This document shows, piece after piece, positions 3,903 through 5,733 of a stretch of DNA of 5,733 nt; the first letter of the stretch is position 1, and the number at the start of each line of letters is the position of its first letter. The notes beneath the pieces are model-generated. The model was not told the origin of the DNA, searched no databases, and saw only the letters and a list, made by a program, of their open reading frames with translations. A program made the position numbers and the translations under genes. The stretch comes from an uncultured Methylobacter sp. GTDB lineage: Bacteria > Pseudomonadota > Gammaproteobacteria > Methylococcales > Methylomonadaceae. The DNA lies in NCBI GenBank assembly GCA_903831545.1, contig CAIKYI010000711.1, positions 1 through 5,733 of the forward strand. Reading direction: 5' to 3'.

Positions 3903-5733
3903 ATGACTGATTCTAACGATAAAATCTTAAAAGAAAAACGCGATAAGCTTGATGCAGATCTGGATGCCATGCTTAACGAAGTTCAATTTCCGTTGCCTTC
4001 GATTGATGAGCTTCAGGATGATGAAGATGCAATTGACAGATTACTGAAAAACTCGGGTTTTGATGACGATGAGGATGAAAGCGTTGAAAACGACTTGGAG
4101 ATGCCAGAGCTTGCAAGTTTTGACGATTTTGATGATGTGTTTGCTGAGCCGGAACTGACGGGGAAGCCTTCAGTTGAAAGCGCCCTGGATGAGACTAAAG
4201 ACCTGGTGCAAGAAATTGACGGTAAATCTGTTCAGTCCGTTACGGGGCATCAGGATGATGAAGATGATCTTGACAGGCTGTTGACTGCCGCCGAGTTTAA
4301 TGACGATAAATCGGGGCAATCAAGCGAGAACGAAGCGGATAGTGAGATTGGTGAGTTAAATGATTTGGACGATTTTTCGGATTTTGGCGACTTTTTCGAA
4401 CCAGATAAAGTATCTGCAGTTGATGAATCGGTACAGCCATTGCAGGAGTCACCTGATCTGGTGGCAGACGATGAAGCGGAGGATTTATTTGGTTTAGATA
4501 TGGATTTTGATGAATTGGATATGATCAAAGAGGAACCGCTTGTAGCATCGACCTCAGTTGTAGATGAGTTAATCCTTCCGGAGCAAGCAGAGGACTCCGT
4601 TGGTTCGTTTAATGAAGTCAATGATTTTTCTGATTTTAGTGATTTCGATGAATCGGATACGGTTGGTCAGGCTGACGTTGAAACGGTTCAGTTAGAAGTC
4701 GTGCCGGAACAGGCTGATGAACCGCCATCTGCTGTTGATGTGGATAGCCTGGCTGACGAAGTGGATGAGTTTGCAGGTTTTGGTGATGATTTTGATATCA
4801 CTGACCGTATTGATGCTGATGAGTTTGAAGCTACGCCGAATTTGGCGGTAACGGATGAGGATCAATTAATAGATGATGAGCCTTTATTTGATGACGAGTT
4901 GACCGTTGACAAAATGCTGCAGGAGGGCGGCTTTACGGAACAAAGTAATGATGAGTTAACGAATGATAGTGACCTGGATCAGATTGATGACATTTTTAAA
5001 CTGGACGAAATAAGTGATGATTTTTCCAGACAGATTGATGCCCAGCTAGCCGAGGCAGAAAAACTATCAGCCCAGGAGGCGAGTCAGGATGATTTTCTGT
5101 TGCCGGATTTTGATATTACTTCCGATTATGAAAATTTGGATAATTTAAATCAGGAAACCGATAAAGATGATGAATCAGGCGTTGTTTTTGCAGATACTGA
5201 CTTTCTTGATCAAGTGGGCGATGAACAGGACGTTTTGTTTGAAACATCCGAGGTAAATGAAGTTTTTTCAGACCCCTCGATAAAATTAGCTTCGAGTGCA
5301 GAAACGGTAGCAGAAGTGAAAAACGAAAAATCGAGCTCAATTCAATCTGAGCAACCAGATTTCAAAAAACAACTGGAAGAGGCCAACAGTACTGTTAAAA
5401 AAACCAAGCTTATGGTTTACATAGCGCTTGGCTTTGGGGTTGTTGCATTAAGCGCGGCCGTTGGCTTGGGTGTGATGACGTATGGTGCCAAAGCAGAAGT
5501 TTCAAAATTACAAGAAACGGTTACGGCGCTTGAGGCAAGTTTGGCCAAGATCGCTGAAAACAATCCTGACAAAGAAGTTAACGCTATGGTCAATTCTGTT
5601 GTGCAGTTGAATCAGCAGGTCTATGGCTTTATAACCGGGCTGAAAGGCAATACCCAGCTCCCGGTTGATTTTTTGGAGACCAAGCTGGTTGATCTTGTAG
5701 CGAAGCAGGGCATGGTAAGCAAGGCGCTATCAG
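3903..5733 (+). CDS. Large acidic single-pass membrane protein of unknown function (C-terminus cut by window edge)
   Basis: An uninterrupted frame of at least 610 codons starts at ATG 3903; a stop at 3870 and no other ATG in between fix this start. I do not recognise the family. About residues 1-490 are strongly acidic (35 of the first 100 are Asp or Glu), low in aromatic residues other than Phe, and probably disordered. They hold short repeats: DDED-x-(I/L)-DRLL at 39-48 and 118-127, a degenerate copy at 330-339, and Asp-Phe runs at 73-80, 157-164, 241-248 and 290-298. The visible part has no Cys or Trp and one His (H116). After a basic KKTK patch (499-502) comes one membrane helix, about 503-527, then a coiled-coil-like stretch (AEVSKLQETVTALEASLAKI, 531-550) and a helical tail to 610. 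The positive patch suggests the acidic part is cytoplasmic and the tail periplasmic. FimV-like polar hub proteins share the acidic-plus-one-helix character but in the opposite order, so this is not FimV. It is divergent from gcvR. Confidence 0.85.
   Translation, partial: MTDSNDKILKEKRDKLDADLDAMLNEVQFPLPSIDELQDDEDAIDRLLKNSGFDDDEDESVENDLEMPELASFDDFDDVFAEPELTGKPSVESALDETKDLVQEIDGKSVQSVTGHQDDEDDLDRLLTAAEFNDDKSGQSSENEADSEIGELNDLDDFSDFGDFFEPDKVSAVDESVQPLQESPDLVADDEAEDLFGLDMDFDELDMIKEEPLVASTSVVDELILPEQAEDSVGSFNEVNDFSDFSDFDESDTVGQADVETVQLEVVPEQADEPPSAVDVDSLADEVDEFAGFGDDFDITDRIDADEFEATPNLAVTDEDQLIDDEPLFDDELTVDKMLQEGGFTEQSNDELTNDSDLDQIDDIFKLDEISDDFSRQIDAQLAEAEKLSAQEASQDDFLLPDFDITSDYENLDNLNQETDKDDESGVVFADTDFLDQVGDEQDVLFETSEVNEVFSDPSIKLASSAETVAEVKNEKSSSIQSEQPDFKKQLEEANSTVKKTKLMVYIALGFGVVALSAAVGLGVMTYGAKAEVSKLQETVTALEASLAKIAENNPDKEVNAMVNSVVQLNQQVYGFITGLKGNTQLPVDFLETKLVDLVAKQGMVSKALS
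4017..4646 (+). repeat. Degenerate internal repeats of about 80 codons in the acidic protein
   Basis: Two landmarks recur in order. DDED-x-(I/L)-DRLL occurs at residues 39-48 and again at 118-127 (79 apart; the DNA shares GATGATGAAGATG exactly). An Asp-Phe run follows about 30-35 residues later, at 74-80 (DDFDDVF) and 157-164 (DFSDFGDF). A further DFSDFSDF lies at 241-248, 84 residues after the second run. This suggests ancient duplication of a roughly 80-residue unit that has since drifted, or repeated binding motifs kept by selection. Confidence 0.5.

Noticed and set aside
4250..4621. Serine-rich minus-strand frame inside the acidic-protein gene
   Set aside because: GAT/GAA-rich coding DNA read in reverse gives Ser/Ile/Phe-rich frames without stops. 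It lies entirely inside the longer plus-strand gene.
5116..5340. 74-codon minus-strand frame within the acidic-protein gene
   Set aside because: It is antisense to a continuous coding frame, with no ribosome-binding site and no family resemblance.

Overview
The window looks like chromosomal DNA of a gammaproteobacterium. The best evidence is a gcvR-like gene directly followed by bcp, an arrangement also known from E. coli, together with a FecI/FecR surface-signalling pair. The peroxiredoxin resembles the Xylella/Xanthomonas PrxQ type. Base composition is moderate. The genus cannot be fixed from this sequence; an aquatic gammaproteobacterium is only a guess.

Layout: five genes lie on the minus strand from about 3746 down to position 1, and one large gene runs right on the plus strand from 3903 off the edge. 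In minus-strand reading order they are: gcvR-like two-ACT-domain regulator (3746-3222); bcp/PrxQ peroxiredoxin (3214-2744), 7 nt behind it and probably co-transcribed; a PepSY-associated transmembrane protein (2584-1343); a gap of 321 bp holding a 45-bp perfect palindrome and a 12-bp tandem repeat; a FecI-type ECF sigma factor (1021-515); and the N-terminal part of its FecR-type anti-sigma partner (442-1, cut by the edge). The TonB-dependent receptor that usually completes such a system is not in view and would be expected to the left.

The PepSY protein belongs to a family often found with siderophore receptors, so positions 1-2584 read as an iron-uptake signalling neighbourhood. A 26-bp element (21/26 identical) lies upstream of both fecR and the PepSY gene in the same orientation. 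It may be a shared promoter or operator that ties the two together.

The least explained object is the plus-strand gene from 3903. It encodes at least 610 residues: about 500 very acidic residues with repeated short motifs, then one membrane helix (about 503-527) and a coiled-coil-like segment. I do not recognise it. Its promoter region carries a Fur-core-like palindrome over the predicted -10 box. It is the main candidate here for something undescribed, but no function can be read from sequence alone.
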